From Melghirimyces algeriensis (GTDB lineage: Bacteria > Bacillota > Bacilli > Thermoactinomycetales > DSM-45169): a stretch of 64,000 nt of DNA. Positions 17,185 to 26,556 of this stretch are shown in pieces (the stretch's first letter is position 1; every line of letters begins with the position of its first letter). The stretch is from assembly GCF_900182565.1 (NCBI RefSeq), contig NZ_FXTI01000002.1:310001-374000 (forward strand). Direction: 5' to 3'. The notes under the pieces are model-generated. The model did not search any database. It saw only the letters and a list, made by a program, of their open reading frames with translations, and was not told the DNA's origin. The position numbers and the translations under genes were made by a program.

Positions 17185-17343
17185 ATGTTTGACAGCCATT
17201 ACCGCCGACGTGCTTTGGAAATTTGGAGTCAACCGGATCAGGAACGCAATCCGAAACATTCCCCCAACCCCGGTATTTCATTTCATCGCTTCGTTGTCCG
17301 CAGTGTACATCGGTTGTGTAGTTGGGTGTTGCCTTCTCGATAA
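17185..17343 (+). CDS. Small basic hypothetical protein (52 residues)
   Basis: An Arg-rich peptide (starts MFDSHYRRRALEIW, ends RLCSWVLPSR) with a strong ribosome site, GGAGGGTGA, 5 bases before the ATG. An extended -10 promoter candidate and a cre-like site lie upstream and a perfect hairpin follows the stop. I recognise no family. Strong expression signals argue that it is real, but its small size leaves doubt. Confidence 0.5.
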   Translation: MFDSHYRRRALEIWSQPDQERNPKHSPNPGISFHRFVVRSVHRLCSWVLPSR

Positions 17344-17356
17344 TGATAAAAAAGGA

Positions 17357-17382
17357 GAAGGGATGCCAATTGGCATCCCTTC
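17357..17382. terminator. Bidirectional terminator
   Basis: A perfect palindrome built around GATGCCAATTGGCATC with a 13-bp half. On the minus strand it is followed by TCCTTTTTTA, so it terminates sulP and also faces the small plus-strand gene. Confidence 0.85.
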
Positions 17383-17385
17383 CCT

Positions 17386-18828
17386 TTATGACAGTGGGAT
17401 TCCATTTCGTTTACACAGCTGTGTACTCTCCTCGTTTAAACCGATCAGAATCACCCGCTTGTCAGCTGATTGGTATTTTTCCAGCACATGGGAGATTGCA
17501 TTCAGACCGGATTGATCCCAAACATGGGAAGCACTCATATCCACTTCAATGCATTCTCCATCATCCCACACCTGAAATGCCTTTATAAAATGTGTGGTGG
17601 AACCGAAGAAAAGGGGTCCATAAACCCGATACCGAATAACGCCCCCCGATGATTCGCGAGATACCTGGATCTTGGCCGTTTTCCATCCATAACGAAGCGC
17701 TGAAGCCATCACACCTGCCAGTACGCCTTTCGCCAAATCATGCGTAGCCACTACAATTCCCACCGTTAAAACCATAATCAAGGCATCCCCTCGCGGAACC
17801 CGGTGCAATTCCCGCAAGGACTGCCAGTCAAACGTCCCGATGGAAACCATGATCATCACTCCCACCAAAGCAGCCATCGGAATTTGCTTGACAATATCAC
17901 CAAGAACAAGGATGAGAAACAGCAAGGCAACACCAGAAACCAATGTGGAAAGACGTCCTTTACCACCTGACTTGACATTGATCACCGATTGTCCGATCAT
18001 GGCACATCCCGCCATTCCTCCAAACATGCCCGCTGTGATATTGGCAATTCCCTGCCCTTTCATCTCCCGGTTTTTATCACTGGTGGTTTCCGTCATATCA
18101 TCCACAATTGTAGCCGTCAACAATGACTCCAAAATACCCACCAACGCCAATGTGAAGGAATAGGGAAAAACAATCATCAATGTTTCCCATGTCAGAGGGA
18201 TTTGTGGAAGATGAAACACGGGAAGGGAACGAGTAATTTCCCCCATATCTCCAACGGTTTTCATCTCCAATCCAACCGTCACAGAAAGCACAGTCATCAC
18301 AATAATTGCGGCCAACGCAGAGGGTATTGCTTTGGACAGCCGGGGAAGAAGATAAATAATAGCCAGTGTCCCTGCAACCATCGCATACATCAACCACGAT
18401 TCCCCGACGAAATGGGGAAGCTGGGCCATAAAGATCAGAATGGCCAATGCATTGACAAAACCGATCACAACCGAATGCGGAATAAAAGTCATAAACCGAT
18501 CCAACCGCAGCATAGCCATAACAATTTGCAACATCCCTGTCAAAATGGTAGCGGCCAACAAATACTGCAAGCCATGCTCTTTGACAAGGGTTACCATCAA
18601 TAAAGCCATCGCTCCGGTCGCTGCCGAAATCATACCCGGCCGCCCTCCGGTAAAAGAAATTACCACTGCGATGCAAAATGAGGCATAAAGCCCCACCATT
18701 GGATCAACACCTGCAATGATGGAAAAAGCAATCGCTTCCGGAATGAGTGCCAAAGCTACTGTCAAACCTGCAAGAATCTCTTTTCGCGGTTGTGAGAACC
18801 AACTGTTTAACATGGATTTCTGCTTCAT
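17386..18828 (-). CDS. SulP family anion transporter with STAS domain
   Basis: A protein of 480 residues. The membrane part (about 1-375) begins PRKEILAGLTVALALIPEAIAFSIIAGVDPMVGLYASF, the SulP signature. A shortened STAS domain follows at the C-terminus (about 390-480: VYGPLFFGSTTHF..., IEVDMSASHVWDQSGLNAI). SulP proteins move sulfate, bicarbonate or dicarboxylates with Na+ or H+; the substrate is not visible. The ATG at 18828 follows AGAGGAGATCG. A longer in-frame extension upstream is rejected because it contains the promoter region. Confidence 0.88.
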   Translation of the reverse strand: MKQKSMLNSWFSQPRKEILAGLTVALALIPEAIAFSIIAGVDPMVGLYASFCIAVVISFTGGRPGMISAATGAMALLMVTLVKEHGLQYLLAATILTGMLQIVMAMLRLDRFMTFIPHSVVIGFVNALAILIFMAQLPHFVGESWLMYAMVAGTLAIIYLLPRLSKAIPSALAAIIVMTVLSVTVGLEMKTVGDMGEITRSLPVFHLPQIPLTWETLMIVFPYSFTLALVGILESLLTATIVDDMTETTSDKNREMKGQGIANITAGMFGGMAGCAMIGQSVINVKSGGKGRLSTLVSGVALLFLILVLGDIVKQIPMAALVGVMIMVSIGTFDWQSLRELHRVPRGDALIMVLTVGIVVATHDLAKGVLAGVMASALRYGWKTAKIQVSRESSGGVIRYRVYGPLFFGSTTHFIKAFQVWDDGECIEVDMSASHVWDQSGLNAISHVLEKYQSADKRVILIGLNEESTQLCKRNGIPLS

Positions 18829-18852
18829 CGATCTCCTCTTTTCGTTTGGTTT

Positions 18853-18901
18853 CGCCATCGACGGTTGATGGCGGGCTCCGTAGACATAGACTAAAATTAT
18901 A
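18853..18901 (-). promoter_or_regulatory. sulP promoter and leader hairpin
   Basis: An extended -10, TGCTATAAT, is at 18896-18901 (plus one TG step upstream). In the leader, CGCCATC-N7-GATGGCG (18853-18873) forms a 7-bp stem ending 25 bp before the start. No known riboswitch was recognised. Confidence 0.4.
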
Positions 18902-18962
18902 GCACATCCCAGGCGTTTTGTACGCCTTAAAATGAAAGAAAAGCAAAGATATAAAAAAGAAA

Positions 18963-18984
18963 AAGGCCTCCTGATGGAAGCCTT
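18963..18984 (-). terminator. Terminator after the acyl-CoA synthetase gene
   Basis: AAGGCTTCC-ATCA-GGAGGCCTT (one G-U pair) is followed by TTTCTTTTTT on the minus strand. Confidence 0.85.
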
Positions 18985-19011
18985 GAGAATCATATCTGTC
19001 TGTTCATTTTC

Positions 19012-20535
19012 TTACCCTTTGGTTACATTCTCCTTTCCGCTTTCCAACCGTTCCACCAATTGCGGTTTCATCACTTTTCCGGTACTGTTCTTGGGGAGAT
19101 CATCCATTAAGACCACCTCGAATAACTTGTGTTTTGCCAGCTTGGAATGAGTATACCGAAGGATCTCCTGTTCCGTTAAATCCACCCCATCTTCCGCTAC
19201 GACACAAGCACAGGGAGTCTCACCCCACAAAGGATCTTTTTTTCCAACAACAGCGACTTCCCAGACCCCTTCCATTTTCTGAATGACGGATTCCACTTCA
19301 GCTGGATACACTTTATCCCCGCTTAGATGAATGACATCCTTGTAACGATCCACCACATATAGCAAACCATCCTCATCCACCCACCCGGCATCCCCTGTAT
19401 GGTACCATCCATTCTTGAGCACCTTGTGGGTTTCCTCCTCATTTTTCCAATAACCAACGAATACCTGCGGTCCTCGAATGATCACTTCTCCCACCTTTCC
19501 TGTCGGCAACTCCTCCCCGCTATCCGGATCAACCACCTTAAACTCCGCATACAATGCATTGCCCACGGTTGAATATTTTGTTTTTCCCATCGGATTCCGC
19601 TGGGTAACAGTCCCTGTGCACTCTGTCGCTCCATACATCACCCTTACAGGATAACCCAAAGCTTCATACTGTTTCATTAATTCCGCTTCTACAGCCGTCC
19701 CCCCGATACTAATTTCTCGGAGTGTTTCCACTTGCCGCTCACTCTCCATCAAAGCGGGCAACATCAGTTTCAGCATCGCTGGAACAGCACCCATTTGATG
19801 AACCCGTTCCTTTTCTGCCAAATCCCAGATATGACTGGGATGAAAGTGAGATATTAACACCAGCGTAAAACCCATCAAAATGGAACTGCTCATGCACGTA
19901 ACCCCACTAATGTGAAATAGAGGGACGGCCAAAAGATACCGATCATCGGAATGAACACTCGAAACAAATGTATTCATCCCTGAGAAAAATACATTGGAAT
20001 GGGTGGAGATGACCCCTTTGGGTCTTCCCGTGGTGCCAGATGTATATGTAAGACAGTAAGGGTCCTCCGGTTCAACCTTTACATTGGGTTCCTCTGTGGT
20101 ATACGTATCCATAATCAAACGATAATCGGGATGCAGTTCATCTTGAAAGCTGACTTGAATGATCTGTTGCAAACAGGTATCTTCTAACTTTTTTACCTTA
20201 TCAGAAAATTTATCGTCATAAAAAAGCATTTTCGGTTCACACTTGCCGATGATCCATTCCAATTCCGCTGACTGTAACCGATAGTTTAGGGGAACCGCGA
20301 TCGCACCGATTTTTACTGTCGCCATAAAGATCGTCACAAACGGATGGTCATTTAAACAGAGAATCGCTACCCGGTCCCCCTTTTGAATCCCTCGTTCCAT
20401 TAAAAAATGAGCGATCTGATTTACCCTTTCATTCAGTTCACGAAACGTATACCGTTCCTGCACCGTAACCACTGCTTCCGCGTCGGGATTCATCATCGCT
20501 TGATTTTTTAACGCCAATCCAATTGTAACAGACAT
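19012..20535 (-). CDS. Acyl-CoA synthetase / AMP-dependent ligase (ANL superfamily)
   Basis: A protein of 507 residues. The AMP-binding P-loop YTSGTTGRPKG is at about 164-174, the A5 region VMYGATECTG follows near 300, and the A7 YHTGDAGWVDEDG, A8 and C-terminal catalytic Lys in LPKNSTGKVMKP are all present. It activates a carboxylic acid, probably a fatty acid, as acyl-AMP and then acyl-CoA. The long-chain or medium-chain choice cannot be read. The start MSVTIGLALKN (20535) is preferred because AAAGGGG lies upstream; an ATG seven codons earlier is possible. A TATAAT box lies at about 20578-20583. A pyc gene follows upstream on the same strand with its own terminator. Confidence 0.85.
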   Translation of the reverse strand: MSVTIGLALKNQAMMNPDAEAVVTVQERYTFRELNERVNQIAHFLMERGIQKGDRVAILCLNDHPFVTIFMATVKIGAIAVPLNYRLQSAELEWIIGKCEPKMLFYDDKFSDKVKKLEDTCLQQIIQVSFQDELHPDYRLIMDTYTTEEPNVKVEPEDPYCLTYTSGTTGRPKGVISTHSNVFFSGMNTFVSSVHSDDRYLLAVPLFHISGVTCMSSSILMGFTLVLISHFHPSHIWDLAEKERVHQMGAVPAMLKLMLPALMESERQVETLREISIGGTAVEAELMKQYEALGYPVRVMYGATECTGTVTQRNPMGKTKYSTVGNALYAEFKVVDPDSGEELPTGKVGEVIIRGPQVFVGYWKNEEETHKVLKNGWYHTGDAGWVDEDGLLYVVDRYKDVIHLSGDKVYPAEVESVIQKMEGVWEVAVVGKKDPLWGETPCACVVAEDGVDLTEQEILRYTHSKLAKHKLFEVVLMDDLPKNSTGKVMKPQLVERLESGKENVTKG

Positions 20536-20647
20536 ATAGATAGATACCCCTTTCATATTAGGTTTTTATCCTTTGCAATTATATCAAATTATTTATATTA
20601 ATAAAACTACTTGTTACCTTTTTACATTTAGATCGAAACATATACAA

Positions 20648-20681
20648 AAACCCCGTTCCAACAAGTGTTGGAACGGGGTTT
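20648..20681 (-). terminator. Terminator after pyc
   Basis: A 16-bp near-perfect stem (AAACCCCGTTCCAACA with its complement) is followed by TTTTTGTAT on the minus strand. Confidence 0.92.
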
Positions 20682-20698
20682 GATCGATTTTGGCAGAG

Positions 20699-23600
20699 TC
20701 ATCGTTTTGATTCCAGTTCAATCAAAAGATCTCCTGTCTCAATGGGATCTCCGGCTTTGACAAGAACCGTTTTTACTTTTCCCTGAAATGGAGCCTGTAC
20801 GGTCGTTTCCATCTTCATCGCTTCTGTCACGATAAGATGTTCCCCTTTCTTCACCTCGTCACCCGGTTCCACCATCACCTTGAGTACATTGCCGGGCATG
20901 GAAGCTCCAATCTGTCCGGGGATGGAGGAATCGGCTTTGCGCCGGCTTTCCGCTGTAACCTCAGCAGAGAGATCCTGAACGACAACCTCCCTGGGTTGAC
21001 CGTTCAGTTCAAAATAAACGGTCCGTTTCCCGTCAGATCCCAATGCCCCAACCGACATTAATTTTACGATCAGGGTTTTTCCCTTTTCAATCTCAACGGC
21101 CACTTCTTCTCCCAGTCGAAGACCATAGAAGAAGGTAGGAGTATCCACCACGGATATGCGCCCGTATTGTTGGGTAATCTTCTCCTTATCCAAAAAGACT
21201 TTCGGATACATGATATAGGACATGACATCCTCGTCAGAAACCGGGCGACCCACCTTTTCCTCCAATTCCTTTGCCACCTCATCAAAATCAACTGGCGGAA
21301 GCAATTCCCCAGGACGACAGGTGAAGGGCTCTCGACCTTTTAGGATAACCCGTTGCAACTTCTCAGGAAAACCGCCTGGAGGCTGACCCAGATAACCCTG
21401 GAAGAACTGAATGACGGATTCCGGGAAATCCAGCTGTTCCCCCCGCTCATAGATATCGGCTTCGGTCAGGTTGTTTCGTACCATGAAAAGAGCCATATCC
21501 CCAACCACTTTGGAAGAAGGCGTCACCTTTACAATGTCTCCAAACATCCGGTTCACGGTTTGATACGCCTCTTTCACTTGATCCCAACCGGCTTCAAGCC
21601 CCACACCCTTCGCCTGTTGATGGAGGTTGGTATATTGACCTCCCGGCATTTCATGAAGGTAAACATCTGCAGTGGAGGACTTGATATCACTTTCAAACCC
21701 TTGATAATAACGGCGTGTGTCTTCCCAGTAATCTGCGATTTTCTGCAAAGCGTTCAGATCGAGCCCGGTTTCCCGTTCCATCCCCTCCAAACTGGCCACC
21801 AATCCGTTTAAGCTCGGTTGGGAAGTCAGCCCTGACATCGAGCTGATGGCAGCATCAACGATATCGACGCCCGCTTCATATGCTTTCACCAATGTTGCCA
21901 TCTGGTTGCCGCTGGTATCGTGTGTGTGAAGATGGATAGGCAAACCGACTTCCTGCTTGAGGGCACGAACCAACTCATAAGCGGCATACGGCTTTAACAG
22001 TCCTGCCATATCCTTGATCGCCAGGATGTGGGCGCCCATTTTCTCCAATTCCTTGGCCAATTCGATATAGTATTTGAGTGTATATTTATCCTGTTTTGGA
22101 CTCAGAATGTCCCCGGTGTAGCAAATCGTCGCTTCTGCCACTTTGCCTGACTCACGGACGGCATCAATTGCCACCGCCATATTCGGGGTCCAGTTCAGGC
22201 TGTCAAAGATCCGAAAGACATCGATCCCCGCTTCGGAAGACATCCGAACAAATTTTTTAATGACATTATCCGGATAATTGGTATACCCAACTGCATTGGC
22301 CCCGCGCAGAAGCATTTGAAATAGAATGTTGGGAATCCGTTCACGCAATTGATGCAGCCGTTCCCAGGGGTCCTCACTCAAAAAGCGCATGCTGGTATCA
22401 AATGTAGCCCCACCCCACATTTCCAGGGAAAAGAGATCGGATGCCAATTTGCCGGTTGCTTCGGAAATCTGCAACAGGTCATGGGTGCGTACCCGTGTGG
22501 CAAACAATGACTGATGTGCATCCCGAAATGTTGTGTCTGTCACAAGAAGCCTCTTCTGCTCTTGAATCCATTTAGCGAGTTCATCCGGACCCAGCTTGTC
22601 CAATATCTGTTTGGTGCCATCAGGATAAGGTTGTTTCACGGAGGTGACAGGAATCCGTGGAGTGGAAAAAGACGGTTTTTTCCCCTTCGGCAACCCTGGG
22701 TGACCGTTGACCACCGTCTGGGCAATATAATTGAGCAGTTTCGTCCCGCGATCCCGTTTCTTGGGATATTCAAACAGACTGGGTCGGTGATCGATGAAAG
22801 AGGTATCATACTTCCCGCTCAAAAAATCCGGGTGCTGAACCACATTTTCCAGGAAGGGAATATTCGTTTTTACACCCCGGATGCGAAACTCCCGCAATGT
22901 ACGAAGCATCTTTTGCGCCGCCTGACCAAAGTTGACCGCCCAGGAAGATACCTTCACCAAGAGAGAATCATAATGAGGTGTGATGTACGCTCCCCGATAG
23001 GCATTGCCCACATCCAGTCGAATGCCGAATCCACCGCCGGAACGATAGGCCAGCATACGTCCGGTATCCGGGAAGAAATTCTGGGCGGGGTCCTCAGTGG
23101 TTACCCTGCATTGAATCGCATAACCATTCGTTACAATTTCCTCTTGGGGGGGAACACCCACTTCAGGGTCTGAAAGTGAGTAGCCTTCGGCAATACGGAT
23201 CTGGGCCTGGACAATATCAATTCCGGTAATCATCTCTGTAATGGTATGCTCTACCTGAACGCGAGGATTTACCTCAATGAAGTAAAATTGATTGTCTGGT
23301 GTCACCAGAAATTCCACTGTTCCCGCATTGACATAGCCAGATGTCTTCATCAATTGCAATGCCGATTCACAAATCCTGTGCCGCAATTCGTCAGACAAGG
23401 AAACGCTGGGCGCAACCTCCACCACTTTCTGGTGACGACGCTGAATGGAGCAATCCCGTTCAAAAAGATGAACCACTTCTCCCTGGTTATCGGCCAAAAT
23501 TTGCACTTCAATATGCTTTGGGTTTTCCAGGAATTTCTCGATATAAACCTCTGGATTCCCAAAAGCTGATTTCGCTTCGGAACGGGCTCGATTTAATGCT

Positions 23601-24145
23601 TCCTCTAATTCCTCCTGACTGCGGACAATGCGCATTCCCCGTCCGCCACCGCCGGAAGCGGCTTTGATGATGATGGGATATCCGTGCTCTTTTCCAAACA
23701 GGATCGCCTCCTGCAATGATTGGATCGGCTCAGGAGTGCCGGGGATGACTGGAATCCCTGCCTTGATCGCCATTGCCCGTGCATCCACCTTATCACCAAA
23801 GGTTTGAATATGTTCCGCAGACGGGCCAATAAAGACAATATCCTCTTCCTGGCATCGCCGCGCCATTTCCGCATTTTCCGACAAAAAGCCGTAACCGGGA
23901 TGGATGGCGTCCACATCGTGTCGCTTGGCAAGCTCAATGATACCTTCAATATCCAAATAAGCTTCTATCGGACCTTTTCCCTCACCAATTAAGTAGGCTT
24001 CATCCGCCTTAAATCGATGTAATGCGGTATTGTCCTGTTCTGAATAGACTGCAACGGTCCGGATTCCCAGCTCGGTGCAAGCCCGAAAAATTCGAATCGC
24101 AATTTCTCCTCGGTTGGCAACCAATACTTTATTAAATCCACCCAT
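20699..24145 (-). CDS. pyc: Pyruvate carboxylase
   Basis: A multidomain enzyme of 1148 residues that carboxylates pyruvate to oxaloacetate to refill the TCA cycle. Order: biotin carboxylase with ATP-grasp (about 1-455; KAASGGGGRGMRIV, FIEVNPRVQVEHT), carboxyltransferase (about 540-820; TFRDAHQSLFATRVRTHDLL, HTHDTSGNQ metal site), an allosteric/tetramerisation region, and the biotinyl domain with EAMKM (biotinylated Lys about 1111). Length is typical. It is encoded as one intact gene. The start at 24145 has only a weak AGGGAG-type site. An inverted repeat lies about 170 bp upstream. Confidence 0.97.
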   Translation of the reverse strand: MGGFNKVLVANRGEIAIRIFRACTELGIRTVAVYSEQDNTALHRFKADEAYLIGEGKGPIEAYLDIEGIIELAKRHDVDAIHPGYGFLSENAEMARRCQEEDIVFIGPSAEHIQTFGDKVDARAMAIKAGIPVIPGTPEPIQSLQEAILFGKEHGYPIIIKAASGGGGRGMRIVRSQEELEEALNRARSEAKSAFGNPEVYIEKFLENPKHIEVQILADNQGEVVHLFERDCSIQRRHQKVVEVAPSVSLSDELRHRICESALQLMKTSGYVNAGTVEFLVTPDNQFYFIEVNPRVQVEHTITEMITGIDIVQAQIRIAEGYSLSDPEVGVPPQEEIVTNGYAIQCRVTTEDPAQNFFPDTGRMLAYRSGGGFGIRLDVGNAYRGAYITPHYDSLLVKVSSWAVNFGQAAQKMLRTLREFRIRGVKTNIPFLENVVQHPDFLSGKYDTSFIDHRPSLFEYPKKRDRGTKLLNYIAQTVVNGHPGLPKGKKPSFSTPRIPVTSVKQPYPDGTKQILDKLGPDELAKWIQEQKRLLVTDTTFRDAHQSLFATRVRTHDLLQISEATGKLASDLFSLEMWGGATFDTSMRFLSEDPWERLHQLRERIPNILFQMLLRGANAVGYTNYPDNVIKKFVRMSSEAGIDVFRIFDSLNWTPNMAVAIDAVRESGKVAEATICYTGDILSPKQDKYTLKYYIELAKELEKMGAHILAIKDMAGLLKPYAAYELVRALKQEVGLPIHLHTHDTSGNQMATLVKAYEAGVDIVDAAISSMSGLTSQPSLNGLVASLEGMERETGLDLNALQKIADYWEDTRRYYQGFESDIKSSTADVYLHEMPGGQYTNLHQQAKGVGLEAGWDQVKEAYQTVNRMFGDIVKVTPSSKVVGDMALFMVRNNLTEADIYERGEQLDFPESVIQFFQGYLGQPPGGFPEKLQRVILKGREPFTCRPGELLPPVDFDEVAKELEEKVGRPVSDEDVMSYIMYPKVFLDKEKITQQYGRISVVDTPTFFYGLRLGEEVAVEIEKGKTLIVKLMSVGALGSDGKRTVYFELNGQPREVVVQDLSAEVTAESRRKADSSIPGQIGASMPGNVLKVMVEPGDEVKKGEHLIVTEAMKMETTVQAPFQGKVKTVLVKAGDPIETGDLLIELESKR

Positions 24146-24313
24146 AATTTTCTGATAATCTCCCTTCTAATCCTGTATCAACGATTCTCTCTATCATCCT
24201 TTGCAAGTAGACGTTTCCCATCCCCATGAGCATACTGAAATTAAAATTGCCGTTCCATTTTTCCATCCGTTCAGAAGAAATATCCCCAAAAGCGAATGTC
24301 CATGTCTACCTGA

Positions 24314-24331
24314 TTGTACATTAACGTACAA
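24314..24331. promoter_or_regulatory. Inverted repeat TTGTAC-N6-GTACAA
   Basis: A perfect 6-6 dyad in the 383-bp gap (24146-24528) between pyc and the SDR gene. No gene is seen in the gap. It could be an operator for pyc, but the regulator is unknown. Confidence 0.35.
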
Positions 24332-24340
24332 AAGAAAAAA

Positions 24341-24361
24341 GATTTCGTCAAGAACGAAATC
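24341..24361 (-). terminator. Terminator downstream of the SDR gene
   Basis: GATTTCGT-N5-ACGAAATC is followed by TTTTTTCTTTT on the minus strand, about 170 bp after the SDR stop. Confidence 0.75.
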
Positions 24362-24528
24362 ATGGGAACCGGATCGGATTTCTTTGTTTAACTTCGCCTA
24401 AATCCCTCAGCCGGGCAATCGGCAGGAAATCGTCCTCACCTTCTATTATAAACCGGATCGGCCCAATCCAACCCCAAAAACTCACACACACTGCTCCCAG
24501 TCTCTCTTTAAAATGGAATCATCAAATT

Positions 24529-25296
24529 TTACAAAAATCGCATTCCATTCATCCACTGTCCCCCATCCATCGTGATACAGTCTCCATTAATATACTCTGC
24601 TTCAGGAGACAGAAGAAAAGCAGCGGTTCCGGCGATCTCTTCCCACTTTCCAAACCGACGCAGAGGAACACTCTTCAAGACCATTTTGTGCATTTCTTCA
24701 TTCAGAATCAGTTTATCCACCCCACCTGTATTTTCCACCGGTCCTGGCGCAATGCAATTGACACGAATTCCATATCGACTTCCCCATTCCACAGCCAGAG
24801 ACTTACTCATCGCCAATACGCCAGCTTTGGCAGACGCAGAATGGACCACTCCACCGGCTCCGGTCCAGGCATAGGCAGCAACGATATTCACAATGGACCC
24901 TTTCTTTCCGTTCTGAATCCACTCTTTCCCCACAGCTTGAGTACAGTACCACGTTCCATTTAATACAATATCAATGACAGAATTCCATCCATTGTGGGAA
25001 AGATTCTCCGCCTGAACCACAAAATTTCCGGCTGCATTATTCACCAAGGCATCAATCTCTCCAAAGGCCTTCTTCGCCTTCTCTACTGTCTCCGCCACTT
25101 GCTCCGGTTTTCGGACATCCATCTGAACCGGGAGGACTCCTCCTTCATATTCACTCAGATCTGCCTTGGTCTGCTCCAGCTTCTCCGGGTCCCGACCTGT
25201 GACAACCACATTGGCTCCATCCCGGCAAAAGCGCGTGGCCATCGCTTTCCCCATGCCACTTGTTCCCCCGGTGATCAATATTGTTTTCCCCTTCAT
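24529..25296 (-). CDS. Short-chain dehydrogenase, 2,4-dienoyl-CoA reductase (FadH)-like
   Basis: A classical SDR of 255 residues. It has the Rossmann motif TGGTSGMGKAMA (about 8-19), NNAAGNF (about 89-95), and a substrate loop GGVVHSASAKAGV; the usual YxxxK is replaced by HSASAK. The same change is seen in the dienoyl-CoA reductase branch (B. subtilis YkuF/FadH), which reduces 2,4-dienoyl-CoA in breakdown of unsaturated fatty acids. GRDP at 38-41 suggests NADPH. The start at 25296 follows AAGGAGAGTGGAAAAGC. Nearby acyl-CoA genes agree with a lipid role. Confidence 0.8.
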   Translation of the reverse strand: MKGKTILITGGTSGMGKAMATRFCRDGANVVVTGRDPEKLEQTKADLSEYEGGVLPVQMDVRKPEQVAETVEKAKKAFGEIDALVNNAAGNFVVQAENLSHNGWNSVIDIVLNGTWYCTQAVGKEWIQNGKKGSIVNIVAAYAWTGAGGVVHSASAKAGVLAMSKSLAVEWGSRYGIRVNCIAPGPVENTGGVDKLILNEEMHKMVLKSVPLRRFGKWEEIAGTAAFLLSPEAEYINGDCITMDGGQWMNGMRFL

Positions 25297-25572
25297 GCTT
25301 TTCCACTCTCCTTGTATGGTTAGGCAATACATCAATTTCCAAAAAAATTTCTCTTTTCCATATTCCCCACCACGTTTTTTACAGTTCTGAAAGGTGAGTG
25401 AATACTAATTCAATGCTAACCAAAGTCCCCTCTTCCGTCAACCGATGATTTTGAAAAATAGAAATACATTATATATTGGAATGGATTACTGATGCCAAAA
25501 AAAGAGGAAAATCTCCATCCAAAGCGAATAGTATGATGGATAGATCCCAGCCCTGGAAGGAGTCGATGAGAT

Positions 25573-26202
25573 TTGTTCATTAAAAATTGCCTGACACCAA
25601 CAGAAGAAATCATTACAGTCACTCCGGAAACTGCGGTCAAGGAACTGATTCATACATTGGAAGCAAACAACCTAGAATCTATTCCTGTAGTCAATGAAAA
25701 AGGATACTTTCTAGGGATTACTGGGTACAATTATGTGATGAAAGCAAGTATCAAACAGGGTAAAGAGATCAAGGATTTAACGGTGAAGGATACCCTTCAT
25801 CTCATCTCTCCCCTAACCATTAACAATGATTTTGAAGAGACACTTCCTCTTATTGTTCGTTATCCCTTTGTTCCCGTCGTCCATGAAGATGGGTTTACTT
25901 TTTTGGGAATTGTTAAAATCAGTGATATAGAGTCTGCTTTAGCTGATACATACGGGCACGAACTCCCCGGCATCCGTTTCCTTCTCGCAGTTGTCCTCGA
26001 TGCTCCTCATGAACTGGAAAGCATTGTGGATACAGTCCGCGACCTTGACGTCAACATCATCAGTGTTGTCACCTTTGATGCCGGCAACGCCGCCGCTCGC
26101 CGTATCCTTCTGAAAGTGAGCCCCACTCCCCACATTGAAATCATCCGTAACCGTTTGGAGGAAAAAGGATTCCGCGTACTTAGTTTAAAAGAGAAAAAGT
26201 AG
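25573..26202 (+). CDS. CBS-domain protein with C-terminal ACT-like region (AcuB-like)
   Basis: The 209-residue protein begins with a CBS pair (about 1-125: LTPTEEIITVTPETAVKELIHTLEANNLESIPVVNEKGYFLGI). A C-terminal ACT-type fold (about 133-205) follows: LLAVVLDAPHELESIVDTVRDLDVNIISVVTF, then ILLKVSP. The order resembles AcuB, which influences acetoin use. CBS pairs bind adenine nucleotides and ACT domains bind small ligands, so it is a cytosolic sensor. The start is TTG at 25573, about 10 bases after GGAAGGAG. It is a single gene ending in a strong terminator. Confidence 0.75.
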   Translation: MFIKNCLTPTEEIITVTPETAVKELIHTLEANNLESIPVVNEKGYFLGITGYNYVMKASIKQGKEIKDLTVKDTLHLISPLTINNDFEETLPLIVRYPFVPVVHEDGFTFLGIVKISDIESALADTYGHELPGIRFLLAVVLDAPHELESIVDTVRDLDVNIISVVTFDAGNAAARRILLKVSPTPHIEIIRNRLEEKGFRVLSLKEKK

Positions 26203-26211
26203 CATACGCTT

Positions 26212-26255
26212 ACAACAAAGGGGTGCCGGGATCGATCCCAGCACCCCTTTGTTGT
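26212..26255 (+). terminator. Terminator after the CBS gene
   Basis: ACAACAAAGGGGTGC... pairs with GCACCCCTTTGTTGT with a GGGATCGATCCC-type top, and is followed by ATTTTTCT. Confidence 0.9.
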
Positions 26256-26270
26256 CATATTTTTCTATGT

Positions 26271-26299
26271 TTGAACCAAGGCTTTTGTCAGGGTATAAT
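26271..26299 (+). promoter_or_regulatory. SigA-type promoter
   Basis: TTGAAC-N17-TATAAT. Transcription would start near 26306, leaving a leader of about 250 nt before the gene at 26557. Confidence 0.75.
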
Positions 26300-26305
26300 A
26301 CGGAT

Positions 26306-26556
26306 AAAGACGTTCAATGACGGGAGGTCCTTTACAGAATACAGGACTCCAAGCCGTAGGCTCTCACATAAAATGTCATACAATGGTAACTTCTGATTTA
26401 CGAATTGTCTGCCAAAACAAAATAAACATTTGCAGGATTGCTTTCGACGGATGGCCTTTTTTTCCGGATATGATCGGACGAGCCTTTCCTCTACTCCGAC
26501 ATTTCCCAGACGTTAGAAAGCTCCCCTAATCCACCGGAGAAAGAGGTAAAGTTCCT
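26306..26556 (+). other. Leader or short ORF of uncertain nature
   Basis: Between the promoter and the membrane-protein gene there is a 70-codon open frame (26317-26529) without a good ribosome site or recognisable homology. It may be a leader RNA, a small gene or decayed sequence. Confidence 0.3.
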
